From positions 1 to 12,734 of the forward strand of contig CAMOGO010000011.1 of assembly GCA_946614075.1 (NCBI GenBank): a DNA stretch of 12,734 bases, in the 5' to 3' direction. Source of the DNA: an uncultured Lachnospiraceae bacterium (GTDB taxonomy: Bacteria; Bacillota_A; Clostridia; Lachnospirales; Lachnospiraceae). How positions within the stretch are numbered: position 1 is the first letter of the stretch; the number at the start of each line of letters is the position of its first letter. Below the pieces are notes generated by a model that saw nothing but the letters and a program-made list of their open reading frames with translations, did no database searches and was not told the DNA's origin. The position numbers were made by a program, and so were the translations under genes. Of this stretch, positions 1 to 7,226 are shown one piece after another.

Positions 1-1438
1 CTGGTACTATACCAACTGGGTGACCAAGCTGAGCGCGAACCCGTCCATGGCAACGATCGACCTTGGAAAGCTCATCATCGATGATTTCGTCTCGAAATGC
101 GCATCCCAGTGCCGTGGACAGAAGACAACCCTGTCCATCATTGACCTGGCAGAGTTTGCCAACACCGTACCTTCCGAGCTGGCTGAGTTCTCGCAGTCTG
201 TCAGTGGCCTGATTTCTGATAAGCAGTACAATACGGTATCGAATGCCCGTTATGGCACCCGTGAGTTTGCGACAAGCTCCAAGATCGACCAGGTCGACCT
301 GGCAGACCTCGCAGAGAATATGGGAACCGAGGCAGGACAGGATCTGGCTGCCGCCATCAAGGGTGCGGTCAAGTACAACCTGACCTCCTCCAACATGACC
401 AATGCCTACGGCGTATCGATCTACTTCCCTTACCAGAAGACCTCTTACGTCGACAAGATCTGCAACACCTACGACGAGATCGGCATGGATGAGAGCTATG
501 CAGCCTGCATCCGCCAGTTCGCCAGCATGGAGACCAGCGGCCAGCTCGCAGCCGGCGGCACCTCCAACCCGATGTCATCGCTCTTTGGAACGACGGCTTC
601 GAACTCTTCCTCCTATGGAGATGCTGAGCTGATCCAGGGCCTGTTAGGAAGCTTCCTTGGCGGCGACGCCAGCTCGCTGATCAGTGGCCTTAGCTCTGCA
701 AACTCGAGCTTCTTCTCCGACCGCGCTATGTCGGACGAGGATACCGCCGAGTACCTGGCCATCAACGCCTTCAACGCCAGCGCCCTGACCTGGAGCCAGG
801 CAGCAGACGGCAGCTATTATCTGGCACTCCCTGAGACCCAGTGGGCCCTGGTTCACGACCTGGATCTGAATGTCTTCTACGACAATGGCGAGGGCTATGT
901 AGACCTTGGCTTGGACAACCTCTTTGACTTCGACGAGGAAGGCAACCTCCTGCCCGAGGTCGACCGCACCTGGCTTGCCATCAACAACCAGACCATCCCG
1001 TACTACCGCATGGATACTGTGGTCAATGGCGATGACTACAGCATCACCGGCTATGTCCCTTGCTTCCTGAACGGCGTACAGGCAGAGCTGATCATCGAGT
1101 TCTCCTCCGAGAATGAGAATGGCGAGATCATCGGCGCCCGCTACACCTACCACAGCACGGCAGACGAGATGGCAGCGATGGAAGAGGATGAGGCCTACAC
1201 CGAGGTCGTCGCAAAGTCCCTGACCGAGCTTCAGGTCGGCGACACCATCGACTTCATCTTTGACTTCTACACCTACGACGGCGTGTACGAGGACAGCTAC
1301 GTCTTTGGACCTCAGCTGACAGTCACCGAGGATATGGTCATCTCCAACACCGAAGTCGGCGACGGCGACATGCTGATCACCTACCGCTTCACCGATATCT
1401 ACAATCAGGAATACTGGACAGATACGATTGTGGAGTAA
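1..1438 (+). CDS. Clostripain-family (C11) cysteine peptidase, 3' part
   Basis: The reading frame is open from base 2 and enters from outside the window, so the N-terminal part is missing. The first visible residues (WYYTNWVTKLSANPSM, then IDLGKLIIDDFV) and the later block NAYGVSIYFPY resemble the region after the catalytic core in clostripain-like peptidases of Clostridia. These are usually secreted or surface-attached cysteine proteases that cut after basic residues. Roughly 480 residues are present. The second half is acidic and rich in D, E, Y and T (for example LDLNVFYDNGEGYVDLGLDN), as expected of an extracellular beta-rich domain. The catalytic His/Cys pair is not visible and must lie upstream. 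The gene ends with TAA and is followed 29 bp later by a strong terminator. The family call is from remembered motif similarity; cleavage specificity cannot be judged from this part. Confidence 0.75.
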   Translation, partial: WYYTNWVTKLSANPSMATIDLGKLIIDDFVSKCASQCRGQKTTLSIIDLAEFANTVPSELAEFSQSVSGLISDKQYNTVSNARYGTREFATSSKIDQVDLADLAENMGTEAGQDLAAAIKGAVKYNLTSSNMTNAYGVSIYFPYQKTSYVDKICNTYDEIGMDESYAACIRQFASMETSGQLAAGGTSNPMSSLFGTTASNSSSYGDAELIQGLLGSFLGGDASSLISGLSSANSSFFSDRAMSDEDTAEYLAINAFNASALTWSQAADGSYYLALPETQWALVHDLDLNVFYDNGEGYVDLGLDNLFDFDEEGNLLPEVDRTWLAINNQTIPYYRMDTVVNGDDYSITGYVPCFLNGVQAELIIEFSSENENGEIIGARYTYHSTADEMAAMEEDEAYTEVVAKSLTELQVGDTIDFIFDFYTYDGVYEDSYVFGPQLTVTEDMVISNTEVGDGDMLITYRFTDIYNQEYWTDTIVE

Positions 1439-1466
1439 GGTTGGATAATAATTAATAATTAAAGAG

Positions 1467-1523
1467 AAAGGGCTGCTGCCCGGGGAAGACTTTAACAGTA
1501 CCTTGAGGCAGCAGCCCTTTTTG
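1467..1523 (+). terminator. Rho-independent terminator of the C11 peptidase gene
   Basis: A perfect 14-bp inverted repeat, AAAGGGCTGCTGCC (1467-1480) and its complement (1507-1520), encloses a 26-nt loop and runs into a T tract. It lies just after the peptidase stop codon. The A-rich 5' flank could give some activity in the opposite direction. Confidence 0.85.
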
Positions 1524-1526
1524 TGT

Positions 1527-1977
1527 CCGGTAAAAGAGCACATAGATGTCAATTTAGATGTCAATTTAGATGTCAATTTACTGGGGCGTGAAAGGTGGCG
1601 GGGCCGGTAAGAGAGCTTGAAAAGGTTGGCTTACCGGGACGTGAGAGTTAGAAGGGCCGGTAAGAGAGCATGAAAAGGTTGGCTTACCGGGACGTGAAAG
1701 GCAGAGTGGCCGGTAAAAGAGCTTGAAAAGGTTGGCTTACCGGGACGTGAAAGGCAGAGGGTCCGGTAAAAGAGCATGAAAAGGTTGGCTTACCGGGACG
1801 TGAAAGGCAGAGTGGCCGGTAAGAAAGCATGAAAAGGTTGGCTTACCGGGACGTGAAAGGCAGAGGGTCCGGTAAGAAAGCATGAAAAGGTTGGCTTACC
1901 GGGACGTGAAAGACAGAGGGTCCGGTAAGAGAGCTTGAAAAGGTTGGCTTACCGGGACGTGAGAGGTGGAGGGGCCA
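1527..1977. repeat. 53-bp hairpin repeat array, family A (8 units)
   Basis: Hairpin left arms CCGGTAA(G/A) start at 1527, 1604, 1657, 1710, 1763, 1816, 1869 and 1922. From 1604 on the spacing is exactly 53 bp. Each unit has the arm CCGGTAAG, an 18-nt loop of type AGAGCTTGAAAAGGTTGG, the arm CTTACCGG, and a purine-rich spacer such as GACGTGAAAGGCAGAGGGT. Units differ by only a few substitutions, which points to recent amplification or homogenisation. The first unit (1527) is diverged and carries an internal 12-bp expansion. A 53-bp period is not a multiple of three, so the array cannot be a continuous protein repeat, and no gene is seen in it. Function is unknown. Confidence 0.9.
1546..1580. 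repeat. 12-bp tandem repeat (about 3 copies)
   Basis: ATGTCAATTTAG is repeated at 1546, 1558 and 1570 (the last copy lacks its final base). It sits in the loop of the first family-A hairpin unit. The arm-to-arm distance there is 51 bp instead of 27 bp, an excess of exactly two 12-bp copies. Confidence 0.9.
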
Positions 1978-1978
1978 G

Positions 1979-2410
1979 GTCAGGAAATCAACCGCCTGAA
2001 TTTCCTGATAATGAGGAAAAGAGAGGTCAAGATCAGGAAATCAATTGGCTGACCTTCCTGATAAAGAGGAAAAGAGAGGTCAAGATCAGGAAGCTAACTG
2101 GCTAAACTCCCTGATAAAGAGGGAAAGAGGGGCCAAGATCAGGAAAGCAACTGCCTGGGATTCCTGATAAAGAGAGAAAGGGAGGTCAAGATCAGGAAGC
2201 TAACTGGCTAAACTCCCTGAAAAAGAAGGAAAGAGGGGCCAAGATCAGGAAATCAACTGTCTGAACTTCCTGATAAAGAGGGAAGGAGAGGCCAAGATCA
2301 GGAAACTTACAGAAAAAAGTCCTGACAAATAAGCCAGAGGGATTGTTTGTCAGGAAATTAAGAAGGAGAGATCCTGATCTGGAAACCAGGAAACGGATTG
2401 GTCAGGAAAC
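1979..2410. repeat. 53-bp hairpin repeat array, family B (7 units plus degenerate tail)
   Basis: CAGGAA occurs at 1981, 2034, 2087, 2140, 2193, 2246 and 2299, exactly 53 bp apart. Degenerate continuations at 2351 and 2403 are 52 bp apart. A typical unit has the arm ATCAGGAA, a 15-nt loop such as ATCAATTGGCTGACC, the arm TTCCTGAT, and a 22-nt purine-rich spacer (AAAGAGGAAAAGAGAGGTCAAG type). The units at 2087 and 2193 are near-identical to each other, which suggests a two-unit (106-bp) duplication. The sequence differs from family A, but the period is the same and the hairpin centres stay in phase to within about 3 bp. No gene or clear T-tract terminator for the converging minus-strand gene is seen here. 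Confidence 0.85.
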
Positions 2411-2429
2411 ACCAGGAAGAATGAATATA

Positions 2430-3956
2430 CTATCCCAGCACACTCTTCTTCAATACATATCTCTGATACCAGCCTTCGTCGCAGTGCTGATCCTCCGGCG
2501 TGAGCGGGCAGCCCTGCCACAGGTCATCCGAAATCTGCAGGATGATATCCGTCATCTCAAGCATTTCCGTCCACTTCGGATCGATCGCATCGTATCCACA
2601 GATGCATCCCAGGATGTTTCCTGTGATGGCACCGGTCGAGTCGCTGTCGCCATTGTGATTGACCGCGGCGATCAGACCGCCGGACAGGTCATGCTCATGG
2701 CGCAGAGCGCAGTAGAGCGAGATAGCCATAGCCTCATCCGCGATCCAGCCCTGGCCTAAAGCAGCGATGTTCTCCTGGTCGGGACGGTCATTCGCTGCAA
2801 GGTCGAGAGCCTTATCAATCAAGCCTGCCAGCTCGCGGGCCTCATACCGTTCATTCTCCGGATCGAAGAATAGGTAAAGAAGCGCATCCTTCGCTTCCAG
2901 AACAAGGTCCCGTAACGGAAGCTCTTTGTTACCTCGGTAGGCCAGACGTTGGATGATGTACGCAACGACAGCGGCGGGCATGTAGCCGAGCGGGTGATCG
3001 TGCGTGATCGCCGCGACATCCGCCGAGAAACGAGCAGCCATCAATGCATTTTCCGAGAAGAGCCCCTTAGCCGGGTTAACAGGCGGGAAGAGGTAATCCG
3101 GATTTTCCATCACGGGGTCCACGGTATTGACAAAATCGAGGAGGACAGAAGTCTCGGGGCCTGCTGTTTCCGCAGCGCAGGCAGCAGCCTCAGGGTTAAC
3201 AGTATCCGTCTCAGTGCAGGCAGCGGTCCCCGGGTTGGCAGTTTCCGCAGCGCAGGCAGCAGCCTCAGGGTTAACAGTATCCGTCTCAGCGCAGACAGCG
3301 GTCCCCGGGTTGGCAGTTTCCGCAGCGCAGGCAGCAGCCTCAGGGTTAACAGTATCCATCTCAGCGCAGGCAGCTGCCTCCAGGTTTGCAGCTTCCTCCG
3401 GGCTTGCGTCCTCTACATCTTCGGAGAAATACAATGCCGCCGGGGCGATGCGCATCACACCACCGCAGCCCTTGCTGTTGTTGATCGGCCGCTCGATGGT
3501 GCCCATGTGGCCGCTTGAAAGAGCAGAAAGGCAGGTATTGCCGGGGGCCCGCGGGACACGCAGAGCCGGGACACTGCGCAGCCAGGTGTAGGCGTCGCGC
3601 TCCTTGATCGGCCGCCTTAGGGGAGTATCCTGCGTCTCGAGCCAGTCAAGATAAGCCATGTAGACCGTGCCCACCGGGATCAGCTGAGTCGCCTCCGGGT
3701 CGATCGCCGCAGCCGTTTCCCCGGTGAGAAGACCAGCCGCGGTAAAAAGAGTCATCTGTGTATCATCGGAGATGATCGCCTTTTTGGTGCGGTAATCGCG
3801 GACGTAGGATGTGATGCCCTGCTCATTCCGGTAGGTCGCCTGGATCTCGGAAAGCAGCTTGAATTCAACCGGGTAGCCGAGGGCGTCGCCCGCGGCACCC
3901 GCGATCAGACAACCGCGGATGCGGTCGCGTATCTGGAAAGAAGATTGTTCGGTCAT
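2430..3956 (-). CDS. ADP-ribosylglycohydrolase family protein with repeat insert
   Basis: This 508-residue protein matches the DraG/ARH family, metal-dependent hydrolases that remove ADP-ribose from modified proteins or related substrates. N-terminal IRGCLIAGAAGDALGYPVEF (13-32) is the family signature. SDDTQM (63-68) and GDSDSTG (436-442) are the paired metal-binding motifs, and GCGGVMRIAP (163-172) and ITHDHP (317-322) are further conserved blocks. The family is usually about 300-400 residues. The excess is explained by an Ala/Glu/Thr/Asn/Pro insert at about 183-270, containing three near-identical 25-residue repeats, between GCGGVMR and ITHDHP. The ATG at 3956 is preceded by AGGAGG at a good distance. 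All core metal motifs are intact, so activity is plausible. The natural substrate is not evident, and no partner ADP-ribosyltransferase is seen in the window. Confidence 0.88.
   Translation of the reverse strand: MTEQSSFQIRDRIRGCLIAGAAGDALGYPVEFKLLSEIQATYRNEQGITSYVRDYRTKKAIISDDTQMTLFTAAGLLTGETAAAIDPEATQLIPVGTVYMAYLDWLETQDTPLRRPIKERDAYTWLRSVPALRVPRAPGNTCLSALSSGHMGTIERPINNSKGCGGVMRIAPAALYFSEDVEDASPEEAANLEAAACAEMDTVNPEAAACAAETANPGTAVCAETDTVNPEAAACAAETANPGTAACTETDTVNPEAAACAAETAGPETSVLLDFVNTVDPVMENPDYLFPPVNPAKGLFSENALMAARFSADVAAITHDHPLGYMPAAVVAYIIQRLAYRGNKELPLRDLVLEAKDALLYLFFDPENERYEARELAGLIDKALDLAANDRPDQENIAALGQGWIADEAMAISLYCALRHEHDLSGGLIAAVNHNGDSDSTGAITGNILGCICGYDAIDPKWTEMLEMTDIILQISDDLWQGCPLTPEDQHCDEGWYQRYVLKKSVLG
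3167..3391 (-). repeat. 75-bp in-frame tandem repeat inside the ADP-ribosylglycohydrolase gene
   Basis: Three copies start at 3167, 3242 and 3317 on the plus strand. They are nearly identical at the nucleotide level, including the TTAACAGTATCC segment, and the third is diverged at its far end. On the minus strand they encode units of type ETDTVNPEAAACAAETANPG. The period is a multiple of three and keeps the frame. Confidence 0.92.
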
Positions 3957-4013
3957 GATAGATTCCTCCTAATGATCTTATTGGCGAATGTGGAAAAAGC
4001 CTCCTTGCGAAAA

Positions 4014-4033
4014 ATGGTACAGTACGGTACCAT
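4014..4033. promoter_or_regulatory. Dyad in the leader of the ADP-ribosylglycohydrolase gene
   Basis: ATGGTAC (4014-4020), six bases, then GTACCAT (4027-4033) forms a perfect 7-bp inverted repeat. GTAC also occurs a third time in the centre. It lies about 58 bp upstream of the ADP-ribosylglycohydrolase start. A second symmetric element, CATATG-N6-CATATG (4049-4066), lies just beyond it. These could be operator sites. No convincing promoter boxes were identified, so the role is a guess. Confidence 0.3.
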
Positions 4034-4093
4034 AGAATCGTGTTGAGACATATGATATAGCATATGCAAAAGGGCAGAAGAAAAAACGGCCCT

Positions 4094-4267
4094 TCATGTA
4101 CATGGCTCGGAAAGAATAGGTGAAGAGGCATGTACTTTGGTAATATTATAAAGCAGAAAAAAGAGTGAAGCAACCATAGCCGCACAGGTGAACGTTGCGT
4201 AGAAGACTGCGTCAAAGGTGTCATTGAACGCATCATTAAAGGTAGCATCAATGATGAAAGCATATCA
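4094..4267 (-). pseudogene. Headless remnant resembling a membrane transporter C-terminus
   Basis: On the minus strand a 56-codon frame (4264 to 4097, stop TGA at 4096-4094) has protein-like composition: YAFIIDATFNDAFNDTFDAV, then FYATFTCAAMVASLFFLLYN, then a short polar tail. The hydrophobic stretch looks like a final membrane helix and the F-N-D-A-F pattern recalls ends of MFS drug-efflux proteins. An in-frame TGA lies directly upstream and there is no start codon, so this looks like the surviving 3' end of a lost gene. It lies just upstream of and co-directional with the ADP-ribosylglycohydrolase gene. A different minus-strand frame here is also open (from 4296) but reads as an implausible protein. 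The transporter assignment is tentative. Confidence 0.4.
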
Positions 4268-4317
4268 CACAAGGGTTTGGCAGGTCCCGAAGACAATTGA
4301 AAAGGGGGATTTTACAG

Positions 4318-4875
4318 ATGAAGAAACTACTGATATCAGGCTTTGAGCCTTTTGGCGGCGATGATGTGAACCCCTCCTGGGAGGCGGTGCGGATACTACC
4401 GGACGTGATCGGAGAGTATGAGCTGGTAAAGGTTTGCCTGCCTGTAGTCTTTGGCGAGGCAGCCAGGAAACTGATCACGCTGTACAGCCAGACCGATGCG
4501 GATGTGATCCTTTGTGTCGGGCTGGCCGGGAGCCGGACTAAGATCACGCCGGAGAAGATCGGGATCAACTGGCAAAGTGCCAGGATCCCGGATAATGCGG
4601 GAAACTCGCCGGAAGGCAGGATCATCCGCCAGCCTGCTCCGGATGGCCTCTTTGCAACGGTACCTGTGGAGCGGATGGTGCAGGCCCTGCAGAAGGCAGA
4701 CATCCCCGCGGAGATATCTTATTCCGCCGGGACCTACGTCTGTAACGATACCCTGTTCCGTCTTCTCTGGCACTGCCAGGGCACGGAGACGAGAGTCGGT
4801 TTCGTCCATGTCCCGCTGAATCTGCCGTATGCACAGCTGAAAGAAGGACTCATGATGATGATCGATGCCTTGTAG
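4318..4875 (+). CDS. pcp: Pyroglutamyl-peptidase I (pyrrolidone-carboxylate peptidase)
   Basis: This cytoplasmic C15-family cysteine peptidase removes N-terminal pyroglutamate from peptides. The protein has 185 residues, slightly shorter than the usual 200-215. The N-terminus MKKLLISGFEPFGGDDVNPSWEAV is diagnostic. The catalytic triad is recognisable: Glu79 in ITPEKIGINW, Cys142 in SAGTYVCNDTLF and His164 in GFVHVPL. PDNAGNSPEG (91-100) is another conserved block. The ATG at 4318 was chosen because AAGGGGG lies at the right distance and the family consensus starts there. An in-frame TTG at 4297 precedes this ribosome site and would add seven unsupported residues. The gene stands alone, converging on the pepF gene. 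No clear terminator follows directly, but repeats start about 50 bp downstream. Confidence 0.92.
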   Translation: MKKLLISGFEPFGGDDVNPSWEAVRILPDVIGEYELVKVCLPVVFGEAARKLITLYSQTDADVILCVGLAGSRTKITPEKIGINWQSARIPDNAGNSPEGRIIRQPAPDGLFATVPVERMVQALQKADIPAEISYSAGTYVCNDTLFRLLWHCQGTETRVGFVHVPLNLPYAQLKEGLMMMIDAL

Positions 4876-4924
4876 TCCGGGTTGGAGCAAGATATAAGGT
4901 TAAGAAGCATGATCCTGCTGCCTC

Positions 4925-5300
4925 CCCCGAAATCCTGTCTCTATCAGAATTCGTTAGGGGCAAGATTTGTGAGGCCTTCTATTATTAATCTTGCCCTCTT
5001 CGAAAACCTATCACTGTCACAATCTGTTCGAGGCGAGATATGAGGGCCATTCTTTTATTAATCCTGCCCCTCTTCGAAAACTCATCATTGCAGGAATTCG
5101 CCTGGGGCGAGATAGGAGAGCCATTCGCTTATTCATCTTGCTTTCTTAGGGAATCCATCACCGTTGGAGCTCATCTGAGGCACGATAAATAATTTCATTT
5201 CACATTGATCTTGCCTTTCTAAAAAATCTATCTCTGTCGTAATCTGGCAGAGGCACGATATCTAACGTCATCGATAAAAAATCCTGCCTATTTGGGAAAT
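4925..5300. repeat. Degenerate hairpin repeat array, family C, period about 73 bp (5 units)
   Basis: Left arms start at 4957 (GGGGCAAGAT), 5030 (GAGGCGAGAT), 5104 (GGGGCGAGAT), 5177 (GAGGCACGAT) and 5250 (GAGGCACGAT), spaced 73, 74, 73 and 73 bp. Each is followed 20-22 bases later by a partly complementary arm such as ATCTTGCCC or ATCCTGCCCC. The spacer is also repeated, for example CTTCGAAAACCTATCACTG. The first unit forms a perfect 9-bp stem (4958-4966 with 4988-4996); the others have wobbles or mismatches. The array fills most of the gap between pcp and pepF, and no gene was found in it. Confidence 0.8.
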
Positions 5301-5318
5301 TCAGATCGTTAAAAGGAA

Positions 5319-5350
5319 TATTGCAAGGACTATTGCAAGGACTATTGCAA
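5319..5350. repeat. 12-bp tandem repeat, 3 copies
   Basis: TATTGCAAGGAC starts at 5319, 5331 and 5343 (the last copy is partial, TATTGCAA). It is a short simple expansion between repeat family C and the pepF terminator. Confidence 0.85.
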
Positions 5351-5364
5351 TGACGGCTGTATGA

Positions 5365-5408
5365 AAAGGGCCTGTGAAAAATGGGAAACCATTTTTCACA
5401 GGCCTTTG
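5365..5408 (-). terminator. Terminator downstream of pepF, probably bidirectional
   Basis: A perfect 16-bp inverted repeat, GGCCTGTGAAAAATGG (5369-5384) with its complement (5389-5404), encloses a GAAA tetraloop. In the pepF direction the stem is followed by CTTTTC. In the plus direction it is followed by TTTGTTT. It lies between two converging genes and begins 16 bp past the pepF stop. Confidence 0.85.
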
Positions 5409-5420
5409 TTTAGATGTTTC

Positions 5421-7226
5421 TTACTCCTCCGCGAAGAGCTTTTCCATCTCTTCCACGGCGTGTCCGAAGACTTCCAGGGCTTCGTCGATCGGCTGTACGG
5501 TCGAGAGGTCGACGCCGGCGATCTTCAGGAGGCTGACCGGGTCGGAGGTGCAGCCGCTCTTCAGGAAGTTCTTGTACGCCTCGACGACCGGTGCGCCTTC
5601 CTCGAGGATGCGGTGTGCGATCGCAACCGATGCCGCGAAGCTTGTCGCATACTGATAGACGTAAAAATCATAGTAGAAATGAGGGATGCGGCACCACTCA
5701 TAGGCGATCAGCGGATCGGAGACCATCGCGTCACCGAAATACTGCTTGTTCAGGTCGTAGTAGGTCTTGTTCAGGACCTGTGCGGTGAGCGGGGTGCCTG
5801 CCTCGGCCAGGGCGTTGGTCTTGCGCTCAAACTCCTCAAACATCGTCTGGCGGAAGAGGGTGCCCTTGAAGCTCTCGAGATAGTGGTTGATCAGGTAAGC
5901 CTTCTCGGCCTTGCTGGTCGCATTCTTCAGCATGTACTCGAGGAGCAGGACTTCATTCGTCGTGGAGGCAACCTCGGCGACGAAGATCTTGTAATCTGCG
6001 TCCAGGAAATTCTGGGCGTGAGAGGAATACCAGGTGTGCATGGAGTGGCCCATCTCGTGAACCAGCGTGAAGACATCATCGAGGGTCTCGTGATAGTTCA
6101 GAAGCATGTACGGATGGATCTCGTAAACGCCGGAGGAGTATGCGCCGCCGCGCTTGCCCTCGTTCTCGATGACATCGATCCAGCGGTTTTCATAAGCCTC
6201 GCGGACGATCGCCAGGTAGTCCTCGCCGAGCGGAGCGAGAGCTTTCAGAGAAAGCTCCTTGGCCTCCTCGTAGGAAATCTTGACATCGTAGTCCTTGACC
6301 ATAGGGGTGTAGACGTCGTACATGTGAAGCTCCTCGACCCCAAGCATCTTGCGGCGAAGCTCTACGTAGCGGTGCATCTTGTCCAGGTTGCGGTGGACGC
6401 TGTCAAACAGGCGGTCGCAGACCTCCGGGGAGACATTGTTGCCATCGACGGCAGCCTCGAAGGTCGAGCCGTAGCGGCGGGCGTTGGCGAAGAAGATCTG
6501 CTGCTTCACCTGGCCGTTGTAAAGGGCAGCCCAGGTGTTCTCAAACTCGGCAAAGCGGCTGTAATACTTCTCGAAAACCTCGCGGCGAAGCTCGCGGTCC
6601 GGGGACATCTGCAGCGGGACAAAACGGCCATTCGTGATCTGGATCGGCTCTCCGTCGGAGCTGATGACGGTCGGGAACTTCAGGTCCGCGTCGATCAGCA
6701 TGCTGAAGGCATTCTGCGGGGTTGCGGCCATATCGCCGGCAGCGGCCAGCAGCTTCTCCATCTCGGACGGCAGGGAATGTGCCTTGCGGCGGAAGATCTC
6801 GTCAAACTGGACCTTGTAGCGTGCCAGACCGGGCTCCTCAGCCATATAGGCGGCGAAGGTTTCGTCCGGGATCGCCAGAATCTCCGGCTCAAAGAAGGCC
6901 AGCTGCGAGCTTACCATGACGATCAGGGCCTGTGCTTTCTGCTTCAGCTCCTGGTACAGTGCATTGGCCGTGTCCTCATCGTGGCGCATGCTCGCGTAGG
7001 AGTAAATGCGGTACATGATCTGCATCGTCTCCTCGTAGCGCTTCATCGCGTCGAGAAGCTTCGCAGCAGACTCGGTGAAATTCCCCTCCAGGGCAGCGGC
7101 CTCGGCAGCCATGGCCTTGACACGCACGGTGTCAGCCTCCCATGCGGCATTGTCCGCGTAAATATCCTCCAATCTCCAGGTCAGATCGACCGGGACTTCA
7201 TTTCTTTTGGGCAGGTTCTGCTCCAT
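5421..7226 (-). CDS. pepF: Oligoendopeptidase F (M3 family zinc metallopeptidase)
   Basis: This 601-residue cytoplasmic zinc peptidase degrades short peptides, and its length is normal for PepF. The zinc site is complete: HEMGH (390-394) gives His390, Glu391 and His394, and VAEVAST supplies Glu418 as the third ligand. Other family blocks include TWAALYNGQVKQ near 231-242 and YSSGVYEIHPYMLLNYH (363-379). The C-terminal half is largely helical, with KTYYDLNKQYFGDAM and FYVYQYATSFAAS motifs. ATG at 7226 is preceded by AAGGGGG about 8 bases upstream, and MEQNLPKRNEVPVDLTWRLEDIY is the expected N-terminus. It is monocistronic, with its own terminator. A 689-codon open frame on the opposite strand is a composition artefact of this gene. 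Its partner role with Pcp in peptide turnover is inferred from function, not from operon structure. Confidence 0.95.
   Translation of the reverse strand: MEQNLPKRNEVPVDLTWRLEDIYADNAAWEADTVRVKAMAAEAAALEGNFTESAAKLLDAMKRYEETMQIMYRIYSYASMRHDEDTANALYQELKQKAQALIVMVSSQLAFFEPEILAIPDETFAAYMAEEPGLARYKVQFDEIFRRKAHSLPSEMEKLLAAAGDMAATPQNAFSMLIDADLKFPTVISSDGEPIQITNGRFVPLQMSPDRELRREVFEKYYSRFAEFENTWAALYNGQVKQQIFFANARRYGSTFEAAVDGNNVSPEVCDRLFDSVHRNLDKMHRYVELRRKMLGVEELHMYDVYTPMVKDYDVKISYEEAKELSLKALAPLGEDYLAIVREAYENRWIDVIENEGKRGGAYSSGVYEIHPYMLLNYHETLDDVFTLVHEMGHSMHTWYSSHAQNFLDADYKIFVAEVASTTNEVLLLEYMLKNATSKAEKAYLINHYLESFKGTLFRQTMFEEFERKTNALAEAGTPLTAQVLNKTYYDLNKQYFGDAMVSDPLIAYEWCRIPHFYYDFYVYQYATSFAASVAIAHRILEEGAPVVEAYKNFLKSGCTSDPVSLLKIAGVDLSTVQPIDEALEVFGHAVEEMEKLFAEE

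Noticed and set aside
644..1576. A 310-codon minus-strand frame under the C11 peptidase gene
   Set aside because: Composition is that of an antisense shadow (repeated V, D, G, A), and it begins within the repeat region after the terminator without a ribosome site.
1527..2410. Possible CRISPR array
   Set aside because: The whole 53-bp unit is conserved, including what would be the spacer. No short identical repeat separates unique spacers, and no cas genes are nearby.
2949..3591. Plus-strand repetitive frames across the 75-bp repeat
   Set aside because: They are antisense translations of the repeat insert of the hydrolase. The minus strand carries the metal-binding motifs and ribosome site.
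3865..4296. A 143-codon minus-strand frame overlapping the start of the ADP-ribosylglycohydrolase gene
   Set aside because: It runs out of frame into the hydrolase gene and has an odd His/Pro/Arg/Phe composition. A neighbouring minus-strand frame at 4097-4264 looks more protein-like, so the region is treated as a remnant instead.
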